DNA of 64,000 bases from Burkholderia guangdongensis. GTDB taxonomy: Bacteria > Pseudomonadota > Gammaproteobacteria > Burkholderiales > Burkholderiaceae. Below the pieces are notes generated by a model. It did not search any database. It saw nothing but the letters and a program-made list of their open reading frames with translations, and was not told where the DNA came from. How positions within the stretch are numbered: position 1 is the stretch's first letter; each line of letters starts with the position of its first letter. Where the stretch lies: positions 1 through 64,000 of the forward strand of contig NZ_JACBNX010000027.1 of NCBI RefSeq assembly GCF_013403875.1, read 5' to 3'. The translations under genes and the position numbers were made by a program. Of the stretch, positions 45,401 to 55,100 are shown in pieces.

Positions 45401-48400
45401 TGCCGGGCGAGGCGGGTGCGCCACCGGCCGCCGAGGAACTGACCGACGCCCTGCGCCGGCTGTTGCCCGACTACATGGTCCCCGCCCATCTGCTGGCCAT
45501 CGAGGCCTTGCCCCTGAGTGCGAACGGCAAGGTGGATCGCAAGATGCTCGTGAGCATGCTTGCCGAGGGCGTGGCTGAGCCGGCATCGACCCTAACTGAT
45601 CCAGGTTCCGACAACGAGATCCTCGTCGCCGGGATCTGGAGCCGGCTGCTCGGCGTCGAGCAGATCGGGCGCGAGAGCAGCTTCTTCGCACTCGGGGGGG
45701 ACAGCTTGCTGGCGACGCGGTTCATTGCCGCGCTGCGCGATCATGGCCTGGGTGCGGATCAACCCCTTCAGCGCTTGTTCGCGAGGCCTCGGCTGAAGGA
45801 CTTTGCAGCGGACCTGATCCCGATGGCGAAGGAAGCCGACGCAAGCATCGTCGCAGACCCGGCACATCGCCATGCCCCATTCCCGCTGACCGAGGTCCAG
45901 CGGGCCTACTGGATGGGCCAGTCTCCCGGCCTGCCGCTCAACAGCGGCACGCACTATCTGCTGGAACTGGACGGGGCCGACGTAGATCTTGAACGCATGG
46001 AACAGGCATGGAATCGCCTTATCCGGCACCACGAAATGATGCGCGCGGTCGTGGACAGCGATGGCCAGCAACGGATTCTCCCCCACGTTCCGATCCAGCG
46101 AATCGTTCTCAGCCACGTATTGCAGCATGGCGACGATGATTCCGCGTTGGCCGCACAAGCGCACCTGCAATCGTGCTGGCGCCGCCTGACCTCACAGCGT
46201 GATAGCGACGCCGAATGGCCGCCATTCGAGATTCATGCGGTGGCCTACGGCGAACGGCGCCATCGGATCGGCATTCTGCTCGATTACCTGACGCTCGACG
46301 GCTACAGCATCAAATTGTTGCTGGAGCAACTGGCCGAACTCTATGCCGATCCCCTCGCCTCGTTGCCCGTTCCGGAGATTTCGTTTCGCGACTATGTCCT
46401 CCAGGTTCATCCGTCCGCGCAAGCTCGGGCCCGGTCCGAGGCGTTCTGGCGCGCAAAGCTGGCCGACCTGCCCCACGCTCCGGCGCTGCCCGTTGCCGTC
46501 GATCCCGTCAAACTGAGCCAGCCTCACTTCTTCCGACGCGAGGCAAGGATCCCGCGCACGCAGTGGTCCAGGCTGAAAGAGCGTGCGCGCGCACATCACA
46601 TCACGCCTTCCGTCCTGCTGCTGGTGGCCTACAGCCAGATCATCCGCAGGTGGAGTGGCGATGCCGATTTCACGCTGAACCTGACACTGTTCGATCGGCA
46701 AAACGTCCACCCCGATGTGGGCGCCATGCTGGGCGATTTCACGTCGCTGGCGCCTGTCGCGTTTCGGGCGGCCAACGGATCCGACATGCTGGCCCAAGCG
46801 CGCGCAACACAGTTGGACATTGCCGCTGCGCTGGAACACCGGGAAGTCTCGTCCATCTGGGTTCAGCGCGAACGCGCACGCGAAACGAGCCTGGTTGCAG
46901 CGGCCCTGCCGATCGTGTTCACCAGCACGCTGGGGCTGGGCGGCGGCCTGTTTGAAGCGCCATCGCCCGGATTTCCACGGCTTGTCGCCGGCGGCCTGTC
47001 CGCCACGCCGCAGGTCTGGCTGGACCACCAGCTTTACGAATACGACGGCGAACTGTCGGTTTCCTGGGATGCCGTCGACGACCTGTTCCCGCCCGGCATG
47101 CTGGACGATATGTTCGCGGCCTATGTCGACCTGCTGCACCGTCTCGTCGACGACGAATGGACGCAGCCGATGTCCGTGCCGTTGCCAGCGCAACAGGCTA
47201 AAGCGCGTGCGGAATCCGAGCCGTCCGGCCCGCCCTCGTCGACGACGCTGCTGCATGCCGGCATGTTCGCCATTGCGGCCCGGGAACCCGATCGTACGGC
47301 GCTGATTGCCGATGGCAAGCTCATCTCCTATGGCGTCCTGGCGGAACGGGCCCTGCGCATCGCCGCCCAGTTGCAGCTTCATGGCATGCAGCCGGGCGAC
47401 GCAGTCGCCGTGACCCTGCCGCGTGGCGTCGATCAGGTCTGCGCCGTCTTCGGCATACTGGCGGCCGGTGGATGCTACGTCCCGGTCGGCATGCACCAGC
47501 CCGCCACGCGCCAGGCAAAAATTCATGCGACGGCGGGCATCCGCTGGATCCTCGGCGAACGCGCCGAGGCCGGGACGGATCAAGGCCCCGGCCCAGTCAC
47601 GCTCGCCGTGGCCGCGGCCTCGGCGCTTCCCGCTCTGCCTGCGCCCTTGCCGTCCTCATCCGACGCCAGCGCCTACATCATCTTCACATCGGGTTCGACG
47701 GGCGAGCCGAAGGGCGTGGAGGTCACCCACGCGGCGGCGGCCAACACCATCGACACCCTCAACGCCCGCTATCGCGTGGGTCCGGCAAGCCGGGGGCTGG
47801 CCGTGTCGTCGCTGGACTTCGACCTGTCCGTGTACGACCTCTTCGGCCTGCTAAGCGTAGGCGGCACCGTGGTGCTGCCCGACGAGGACCACCGCCGCGA
47901 CGCCGCGGCCTGGCTGGATCTGATTCACCGGCACCGCGTCACCGTCTGGAACTCGGTGCCCGTGCTGCTCGACATGCTGCTGGTGATGGCCGCCGACGAT
48001 CCCCGTCCGCTGCCGTTCGAACAGGTATTCCTGTCCGGCGACTGGATCGGGCTGGACCTGCCCGAGCGGCTGTTCGCCAGGACCACCGGCGATACCCGTC
48101 TGGTAGCGATGGGCGGCGCCACCGAGGCGGCAATCTGGTCGAATGCGTTCGATGTCACGCCGCCGCTGCCGGCGCACTGGCGCTCGATCCCCTACGGCAA
48201 GCCGTTGGCCAACCAGCGCTACCGGGTGGTCGACGCCCAAGGCATGGACTGCCCCGACTGGGTGCCCGGCGAACTGTGGATCGGCGGCGCCGGGGTGGCC
48301 GTCGGCTACCGGGGCGACCCTCGGCAGACGGCCGAACGCTTCGTCGAGCACCTCGGCGAGCGCTGGTACCGCACCGGTGACCTGGGCCGCTACTGGCCGG

Positions 48401-51400
48401 ACGGCAACCTGGAGTTTCTCGGTCGGCGCGACCATCAGGTCAAGGTGCGCGGGCATCGCATCGAACTGGGCGAGATCGAGGCGGCGCTGGCGAGCCTGCC
48501 CGGCGTGGCCCGCGCGGTGGCGCTGACCGTCGGCCAGCCGGCGGCCCTCGCCGCGGCTTTCGTGCCGAGCGAGGCGGGTGCGCCGCCGGCCGCCGAGGCG
48601 TTGACCGACGCCCTGCGCCAGCTGCTGCCCGACTACATGGTCCCGGCCCATCTGCTGGCCATCGAGGCCCTGCCTCTGAGTTCCAATGGCAAGGTCGACC
48701 GAAGCCAGGTCGCCGACCTGCTGGCAACCGGAGCGGGTTACCGGGCTCGGGAGCTGACACCGCCGACCACCGACAACGAGGTCCGTGTCGCGAAGCTCTG
48801 GCGTCGCCTGCTGGGCACCGAGCAGATCGAGATTGGGCGCGAGAGCAGCTTCTTTGCCCTCGGGGGAGACAGCCTGCTGGCGACCCGGCTCATCGCCGCG
48901 CTTCGCGAACAAGGGCTGGGCGCGGAGCAACCCCTGCGGCTTTTGTTCGCCCAGCCGCGCCTGATGGACTTCGCAGCAGGACTGGCACCGGTATCGGACC
49001 AGCCCCGGACACGGATCGTCGCCGAGCCCGGCCAGCGATATAGGCCGTTCCCGCTCACCGAAGTGCAGCGTGCGTACTGGATGGGACGGTCTCCCGGCCT
49101 GCCGCTCAACTGCGGCACCCATTTCATGCTGGCGCTCCAGGGAGCGGAGGTGGATCTCGATCGCCTCCAGCGCGCCTGCAACCGTCTGCTGGCGCGTCAC
49201 GACATGTTGCGCGTGACAGTCGACGGCGACGGCCTGCAGCGTATCCTGCCGGTCGACTCGGCACACCCTGTCGACATCACGGACTGCGTCGAACCGGACG
49301 CGGAACGTGCCAGCGAGAACCTGCAGCGCTGGTGGCACGACAGCACTCGGCGCGCGACGCGCTCGGTCCTCCGTGCGCATGTCGTCCGCCATGGCGATGG
49401 TCAGTGCCGGCTCGGGCTGCTCTTTGACTACCTGTCGCTCGATGGCTACAGCATCAAACTGCTGGTGCAGGAGCTTGCGGAGCTGTACCGGGCCCCCGAT
49501 TGCGCGCTACCCGAGATCGGTTTGTCGTTCCGCGACTATGTCACGCAGGTGCAGGCGGATCCCGTTGCTTTGCAGCGGGCCGAGGACTATTGGCGCCCGC
49601 GCCTGGCGGATCTGCCGCCCGCGGCCCAGCTGACGCTCGCGTGCGATCCCCGGGAGTTGCGGGACGTGCGCTTCAAGCGCCGCACGTCAAGACTCGAGCA
49701 ACGCCTGTGGTCGCGCATCAAGGAAGCGGCCAGGCGCCAGGCACTGACACCTTCGGTTTTCGTGCTGGCGGCCTACGGCGAAATCCTGAGCCGCTGGAGC
49801 GGCGGCGACGCGCACACCATCAACCTGACGATGTTCGACCGCAAGCCGGTCCATGCCGACATCGCCAGATTAGTCGGCGATTTCACCACCCTCGCGCCGG
49901 TCACCTATCGGCCGACGCCCGGGGCGGATCTGCGAGAACTTGCCGGCCGCATGCAAAGCGAGATCGCCGAAGTCCTCGAGCATCGAGCGATCTCGTCGAT
50001 CTGGGTGCAGCGCGAGCGCGCCCGCGGCATGGGACTCGCCGCCGCCGCGCTGCCCATCGTGTTCACCAGCACGCTCGGCATGTCCGACGCACGCTTCGAC
50101 GATATGCACGCCGACGGATTCCCTGACCTTGCCGGGGGCGGCCTTTCCGAAACGCCGCAGGTCTGGCTGGATCACCAGATGTACGAGCATCGCGGTGAGC
50201 TATGGATCTCCTGGGATGCGGTCGACGCATTGTTCCCCGTGGGCATGCTCGACGAGATGTTCTCCGCGTTCCTGCATTTGCTGGAGCAATTGGCCGACAC
50301 ATGGCCGCAACCGTCGCTGCTGCGGCTGCCATCCGCACAAGCGGATGTGCGCGACGCGGCCAACCGCAGCGATGCGCGGTGCGAACCCCACCTGCTGCAC
50401 GCTGGCCTGTTCGCCATGGCCGCATGCTCTCCCGATCGGCCGGCCCTTCTGTCGGCCGGCGACTCGCTTTCGTATGGCGAACTCGCCGACAAAGCGCTGA
50501 GGATTGCCAGCCTGCTTCGGCGCCATGGCATCCGGCCGGGCGAGCCGGTAGCCGTGAGCTTGCCGCGCGGCATCGACCAGGTTTGCGCGGTCTTCGGCGT
50601 GTTGGCCGCAGGAGGCTGCTACGTGCCGGTTGGTGTGAGCCAGCCGGCCGCACGCCAGGCCAGGATTCACAGGACCGCCGGTATTCGGTGGGTGCTGACG
50701 GACGCCGAGCATTCCGGTGGCGTCGCCGAAAGTGGCGCACAGGCATTGGATATCCAGCAGGCCAAGTCAGAAGCGCCGCTGTCCCATCCTGTGCCGTGCC
50801 AGGCGGATGCCAGCGCCTACATCATCTTCACATCGGGTTCGACGGGCGAGCCGAAGGGCGTGGAGGTCACCCACGCGGCGGCGGCCAACACCATCGACAC
50901 GCTCAACGCCCGCTATCGCGTGGGTCCGGCAAGCCGGGGGCTGGCCGTGTCGTCGCTGGACTTCGACCTGTCCGTGTACGACCTGTTCGGCCTGCTAAGC
51001 GTAGGCGGCACCGTGGTGCTGCCCGACGAGGACCACCGCCGCGACGCCGCGGCCTGGCTGGATCTGATTCACCGGCACCGCGTCACCGTCTGGAACTCGG
51101 TGCCCGTGCTGCTCGACATGCTGCTGGTGATGGCCGCCGACGATCCCCGGCCGCTGCCGTTCGAACAGGTCTTCCTGTCCGGCGACTGGATCGGGCTGGA
51201 CCTGCCCGAACGGCTGTTCGCCAAGACCGCCGGCGATACCCGTCTGGTGGCGATGGGCGGCGCCACCGAGGCGGCGATCTGGTCGAATGCGTTCGATGTC
51301 ACGCTGCCGCTGCCGGCACACTGGCGCTCGATCCCCTACGGCAAGCCGCTGGCCAACCAGCGCTACCGGGTGGTCGACGCGCAGGGCCGGGACTGCCCCG

Positions 51401-52188
51401 ACTGGGTGCCCGGCGAGCTGTGGATCGGCGGCGCCGGGGTGGCCGTCGGCTACCGGGGCGATCCTCGGCAGACGGCCGAACGCTTCGTCGAGCACCTCGG
51501 CGAGCGCTGGTACCGCACCGGTGACCTGGGCCGCTACTGGCCGGACGGCAACCTGGAGTTTCTCGGCCGGCGCGACCATCAGGTCAAGGTGCGCGGGCAT
51601 CGCATCGAGCTGGGCGAGATCGAGGCGGCGCTGGCGAGCCTGCCCGGCGTGGCCCGCGCGGTGGTGCTGACCGTCGGCCAGCCGGCGGCCCTCGCCGCGG
51701 CTTTCGTGCCGAGCGAGGCGGGTGCGCCGCCGGCCGCCGAGGAACTGACCGACGCCCTGCGCCGGCTGCTGCCCGACTACATGGTGCCCGCCCATCTGCT
51801 GGCCATCGAGGCCTTGCCCCTGAGTACGAATGGGAAAGTCGACCGTCACGCGGTGGCGGCCCTGTTGGCGCACCACACACCTGCCAAGGTCGCCGATGAA
51901 CCGCCGCTGCCGGGCCTGGAGCGCCAGGTATCCGACATCTGGAAGGAAGTGCTGGCGTGCGAGCGCCTCTCCAGGACGGACGACTTTTTCCTGATCGGCG
52001 GCGACAGCCTCCGGGCCACCCAGATCGTGCAGCGTCTTCACAGCCGGCGCGTCAGCCCGGCCCCTGTGCCGCTGTTCGTCCTGTTCTCCAGCCCGACGGT
52101 CGCCGCGCTCGCCGACCACATACGCGAGCAATGGCAAGCGCTCGGCACGACAGCCGTCGAAGATCCTATCGAGGAAGGCATTCTATGA
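42424..52188 (+). CDS. NRPS: ArCP-(Cy-A-PCP)x3, salicyl tris-thiazoline synthetase
   Basis: A 3,254-residue synthetase. The N-terminal aryl carrier domain (Ser36 in LGLDS) accepts salicylate. Three full modules follow. Cy1 (about 100-530, DLLVADVQS at 233), A1 (556-1040), PCP1 (Ser1094). Cy2 (1150-1590, DYLTLDGYS at 1287), A2 (1608-2090), PCP2 (Ser2150). Cy3 (2206-2640, DYLSLDGYS at 2335), A3 (2657-3140), PCP3 (Ser3195). All Cy domains keep the DxxxxDxxS motif, so each forms a ring. By eye all three A codes read D-L-Y-N-F-S-M-I-W, close to cysteine codes of pyochelin/yersiniabactin enzymes. No epimerase, methyltransferase or thioesterase is present. Its acidic C-terminus (VEDPIEEGIL) likely docks the next protein. 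Confidence 0.93.
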   Translation: MHASRASFVSAHIQPLLSAPIAGREDTNLIELGLDSLHIMRLVNEWRRMGINLTFAQLVERPFLHHWQALFESARGNVPAQTPAALPATRPAADGEASGEPFGLTDVQHAYWIGRQDGQSLGGVGCHAYLEIEGRDVEAARLGAAWKRLHQQHAMLRARFAEDGTQRICDDLAGPELVTHDLRLLPVTEADARLLAIRERLSHRRLDVANGEVAGLELSLLPDGRTCIHFDVDLLVADVQSLHILLRDLATAYQGNALQADPGWRFSRYLEAEAARGSEPRDAARAYWQAALAQLPAGPRLPLVKEPGSVVRPRFVRRSHLLPNDKWQTLRGLAARHGVTPAMMLATAYAEILGRWSQEAEFTLNLPLFDRKTDHPGIEHVVADFTNLLLLRCDCRHPASFANRALDLQRQFHRDVAHASYSAVDVQRDLVRHGFAEGSTAPVVFACNLGTPLLTHECKATLGDLRYMVSQTPQVWLDHQVYEDKDGLLLAWDAVDELFPEGLLDDMFDAYRALLDWLARDADHWQHPMPRALPDHQACTRAATCAPSSATTSTPLHQRMFTVAADVPERIAVILENATLSYGELARRARQVAALLLQRGIEPGEPVAISLPRGVEQAAAVFGVLAAGGCYVPVGMSQPAARQARIHEAAGVRWVLTDTAGVGVESREGTARLDVATAWELEPAELTPTVPVDRSAYIIFTSGSTGEPKGVEVTHAAAANTIDTLNARYRVGPASRVLAVSSLDFDLSVYDLFGLLSVGGAVVLLDEDHRRDAAAWLELIHRHRVTVWNSVPVLLDMLLVMAADDPRPLPFEQVFLSGDWIGLDLPERLFARTTGDTRLVAMGGATEAAIWSNAFDVTLPLPAHWRSIPYGKPLANQRYRVVDAQGRDCPDWVPGELWIGGAGVAVGYRGDPRQTAERFVEHLGERWYRTGDLGRYWPDGNLEFLGRRDHQVKVRGHRIELGEIEAALASLPGVARAVALTVGQPAALAAAFVPGEAGAPPAAEELTDALRRLLPDYMVPAHLLAIEALPLSANGKVDRKMLVSMLAEGVAEPASTLTDPGSDNEILVAGIWSRLLGVEQIGRESSFFALGGDSLLATRFIAALRDHGLGADQPLQRLFARPRLKDFAADLIPMAKEADASIVADPAHRHAPFPLTEVQRAYWMGQSPGLPLNSGTHYLLELDGADVDLERMEQAWNRLIRHHEMMRAVVDSDGQQRILPHVPIQRIVLSHVLQHGDDDSALAAQAHLQSCWRRLTSQRDSDAEWPPFEIHAVAYGERRHRIGILLDYLTLDGYSIKLLLEQLAELYADPLASLPVPEISFRDYVLQVHPSAQARARSEAFWRAKLADLPHAPALPVAVDPVKLSQPHFFRREARIPRTQWSRLKERARAHHITPSVLLLVAYSQIIRRWSGDADFTLNLTLFDRQNVHPDVGAMLGDFTSLAPVAFRAANGSDMLAQARATQLDIAAALEHREVSSIWVQRERARETSLVAAALPIVFTSTLGLGGGLFEAPSPGFPRLVAGGLSATPQVWLDHQLYEYDGELSVSWDAVDDLFPPGMLDDMFAAYVDLLHRLVDDEWTQPMSVPLPAQQAKARAESEPSGPPSSTTLLHAGMFAIAAREPDRTALIADGKLISYGVLAERALRIAAQLQLHGMQPGDAVAVTLPRGVDQVCAVFGILAAGGCYVPVGMHQPATRQAKIHATAGIRWILGERAEAGTDQGPGPVTLAVAAASALPALPAPLPSSSDASAYIIFTSGSTGEPKGVEVTHAAAANTIDTLNARYRVGPASRGLAVSSLDFDLSVYDLFGLLSVGGTVVLPDEDHRRDAAAWLDLIHRHRVTVWNSVPVLLDMLLVMAADDPRPLPFEQVFLSGDWIGLDLPERLFARTTGDTRLVAMGGATEAAIWSNAFDVTPPLPAHWRSIPYGKPLANQRYRVVDAQGMDCPDWVPGELWIGGAGVAVGYRGDPRQTAERFVEHLGERWYRTGDLGRYWPDGNLEFLGRRDHQVKVRGHRIELGEIEAALASLPGVARAVALTVGQPAALAAAFVPSEAGAPPAAEALTDALRQLLPDYMVPAHLLAIEALPLSSNGKVDRSQVADLLATGAGYRARELTPPTTDNEVRVAKLWRRLLGTEQIEIGRESSFFALGGDSLLATRLIAALREQGLGAEQPLRLLFAQPRLMDFAAGLAPVSDQPRTRIVAEPGQRYRPFPLTEVQRAYWMGRSPGLPLNCGTHFMLALQGAEVDLDRLQRACNRLLARHDMLRVTVDGDGLQRILPVDSAHPVDITDCVEPDAERASENLQRWWHDSTRRATRSVLRAHVVRHGDGQCRLGLLFDYLSLDGYSIKLLVQELAELYRAPDCALPEIGLSFRDYVTQVQADPVALQRAEDYWRPRLADLPPAAQLTLACDPRELRDVRFKRRTSRLEQRLWSRIKEAARRQALTPSVFVLAAYGEILSRWSGGDAHTINLTMFDRKPVHADIARLVGDFTTLAPVTYRPTPGADLRELAGRMQSEIAEVLEHRAISSIWVQRERARGMGLAAAALPIVFTSTLGMSDARFDDMHADGFPDLAGGGLSETPQVWLDHQMYEHRGELWISWDAVDALFPVGMLDEMFSAFLHLLEQLADTWPQPSLLRLPSAQADVRDAANRSDARCEPHLLHAGLFAMAACSPDRPALLSAGDSLSYGELADKALRIASLLRRHGIRPGEPVAVSLPRGIDQVCAVFGVLAAGGCYVPVGVSQPAARQARIHRTAGIRWVLTDAEHSGGVAESGAQALDIQQAKSEAPLSHPVPCQADASAYIIFTSGSTGEPKGVEVTHAAAANTIDTLNARYRVGPASRGLAVSSLDFDLSVYDLFGLLSVGGTVVLPDEDHRRDAAAWLDLIHRHRVTVWNSVPVLLDMLLVMAADDPRPLPFEQVFLSGDWIGLDLPERLFAKTAGDTRLVAMGGATEAAIWSNAFDVTLPLPAHWRSIPYGKPLANQRYRVVDAQGRDCPDWVPGELWIGGAGVAVGYRGDPRQTAERFVEHLGERWYRTGDLGRYWPDGNLEFLGRRDHQVKVRGHRIELGEIEAALASLPGVARAVVLTVGQPAALAAAFVPSEAGAPPAAEELTDALRRLLPDYMVPAHLLAIEALPLSTNGKVDRHAVAALLAHHTPAKVADEPPLPGLERQVSDIWKEVLACERLSRTDDFFLIGGDSLRATQIVQRLHSRRVSPAPVPLFVLFSSPTVAALADHIREQWQALGTTAVEDPIEEGIL
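44505..45519 (+). repeat. adenylation-core repeat, copy 1
   Basis: A block of 1,015 bp from CAGCGCCTACATC to the CCTGAGT end is almost identical to the copies starting at 47667 and 50811. Copy 1 differs most (for example VLAVSS where the others have GLAVSS, and LLDEDH for LPDEDH). Confidence 0.9.
47667..48681 (+). repeat. adenylation-core repeat, copy 2
   Basis: The same 1,015-bp block as at 44505 and 50811, with identical length and no gaps. Copies 2 and 3 are closest to each other in the first half. Confidence 0.9.
50811..51825 (+). repeat. adenylation-core repeat, copy 3
   Basis: Third copy of the 1,015-bp block. The flanking Cy and PCP coding sequences are clearly divergent between modules, so only the A core is homogenised. 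Confidence 0.9.
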
Positions 52189-55100
52189 ACGATTACACCA
52201 AGCCGGTCGCGGACGTTGTTGCCGATCTGACGGCCGCCGGTATTTTTCTGTGGACCGAAGCAGGCCAACTGCGCTTCAGGGCGCCGGCGGGAGCGCTCAG
52301 TTCTGGGCAAAGGGCCATGCTCAAGGCCCGACGAGAAGCGTTCGTGGCACACCTGACCCCAGTTGCCGCCGGTATCACCACGGACCCGCTCAACCGATAC
52401 GAGCCGTTCCCGCTCACCGATTTGCAGCTCGCGTACATCGTCGGGCGTCGCGACAACTACGAACTCGGCGGCGTAGGCTGCCACAACTACCTCGAGCTGC
52501 AATTGCCGCCGCTCGACCCGCAGCGGCTGGAACGTGCATGGCATGCGCTGATCATGCGGCATGACATGCTGCGCGCGGAAATCGGCACCGACGGCCAGCA
52601 ACGTGTACTCAAGACCGTCGCTCTGCCGCCGCTGCACTGCGACGACCTGCATGGCGCATCCGCGGAAGCATTCGAGCGCGCCGTGCTTTTGAGCCGTGAC
52701 GAGATGGCATTTCGGCGTTACGACGCCGAGCGCTGGCCGCTGTATGAAGTCCGGCTCACGCTGCACGACGACTGCTCGATCCTGCACTACTCGACCGATC
52801 TGCTGATCGCCGATTTCGCCAGTATCCAATTGCTGCTGGCCGAGTTGGGTCAGCTCTACCACCATCCCGACGTGCCGCTTGCGCCGATCGCGCTGACTTT
52901 CCGGGATGTCGTCGTGTCCGAACGCGCGCGCCGTCAGCGCCCGGATGCCCGGGCCCGCCTGCAAAAACACCGCGACTACTGGATGCGGCGTCTGCCGGGC
53001 CTCCCCGGCGCGCCCGAATTGCCGACGTTGCCGTATACCGCTCGCACCAACCAGCACGCGCAGAGCTTCGAGCGTCACAGTTTCGACCTTCCAGTGGATG
53101 CGTGGAAACGCTTTTGCGCGATCGCCACGGAACTGCAACTGACCCCCACTTCGGCGGTCATGGGCGCCTTCATCGAAGTGCTGCGGCTCTGGTCGCGGCA
53201 GCCCGATTTCTGCATCAACCTGACACTGTTCAACCGCCCCGCGGCCCATGACCAGATTCAGCAGATCGTCGGAGACTTCATCGCCGTCAACGTCCTCGAG
53301 GCCCGCGGCGATAGCGGAGCGACCTTCCTGCAGCGTGCGAAGGCATTGCAATGGCGCCTGTGGCAAGACATCGAGCATTCGGAATTCAGCGGCATCGACG
53401 TGCTGCGGCAACTGTCGCGCATGCATGGCAGCAACCAGCTCGTTCCTGTGGTGTTCACCAGCACGCTGGGCATTGCCGGCCAAGGGCTGCCCAGGAACGA
53501 ATTCATGCACGATGCCACACTGCGCTACGGTATCACCCAGACCCCGCAGGTCTGGCTCGACTGCCAGGCGACCGAGCGGGGCGGCGCACTGCATGTCGAC
53601 TGGGACGTCCGCACCGGCATCTTCCCTGACGGCCTGATCGAACAGGCTTTCGCCGCCTTCACGCAGGCCATCGAGTCGCTCGCGCAGGACCGGAACACCT
53701 GGGACGCCGCGCGTCTGGCGGCGTTGCCGGACGCGACACGCGTGCAGCGTGAACGCATCAATCATGAGCGCGACGCCCCTCTGCCGGCCGGTTTCCTGCA
53801 CGGCGGGTTTTGCCGCCACGCGCTGGCGTCCCCTGAGCGCCCTGCTCTGCTGTCCGGCGACGACTGCTGGTCCTACGGTCAACTGGCCGCCTGGGCGGTT
53901 GCCATCGCGCGCAGCCTGCGTGCGGCCGGATGCACGCCCGGAGAACCCGTCGCGCTCTTTCTCGACAAAGGCCCGGCCCAGATCGCTGCCATACTGGGCG
54001 TGTTGCTCGCGGAAGGCGCGTACGTTCCGATCGACGTCGGCCAGCCGACCGAGCGCCGGAACATCATGCTCGCGGACGTCAAGATCAGGCTGCTGCTGAC
54101 CGACCGCCAACACCTCGATTCCGGGTGGCCCGCCGGCATCCGGCCCATTCTCGTCGAACCCGCCGCCCGCCTGCCGGCCGCCAACGTGAAGTCGGCCTTG
54201 CAGGAGGCGATCGAGATCGGCGCCCGGCGCGACACGGCCGCACAGCTCGTGTATGTGCTCTACACGTCGGGCACCACGGGGCGCCCGAAGGGCGTCATGC
54301 TGAGCCACCAGGGCGTGCTGAACACGATCGCGGGGTTCAACCGCCAGTTCGGCATCGACCAGGACGACCGGCTGTTCGGACTGGTGAACTACACGTTCGA
54401 CCTGTCGGTGCTGGATATCTTTTGCGCGTACACGGCCGGCGCCGCGCTGGTCCTTCCACAGGGGCAGTGGCGCAACGACCCCGAACAGTGGGCATCGGCG
54501 ATCGAGCGGCACCGTGCAACGGTCTGGAATTCCGTGCCGGCGCACATGCAGATGCTGCTGTCCCATCCGGCACAAGGCGCAGCGCTCTCCAGCCTGCGAA
54601 TGGGTTTTCTCTCCGGAGACTGGATTCCGGTGACGCTGCCCGACCAGGTCCGCATGCGCGTGCCCGGCCTCATGCTGAGAAGCCTGGGCGGGCCGACCGA
54701 GATATCGGTGGCCTGCATCTACCACGATATCCGGGACGTGCGCCTGGAAGCGGTATCGATACCGTATGGGTCGCCGTTGAGCAATCACCGGCTGTATGTC
54801 CTCGACGGGCAACTGGAACACCGCCCCGACTGGACCCCGGGGGAAATGTACGTGGGCGGGCCCGGCGTCGCACTGGGCTTCGTCAACGATCCCGAGCGCA
54901 CCCGCGAACGCTTCGTCACGCATCCGCGAACCGGTGAGCGCCTGTACCGGACTGGCGATATCTGCCGCTTCCGCAACGATGGCGTCATCGAGATCCTTGG
55001 CCGCGAGGACAATCAGGTCAAGATCCGCGGCCATCGCATCGAACTGGGCGACGTGGAGGCGGCGCTTGCGTCGCTGCCGGGCGTTGGCCGGGCCGTCGCG

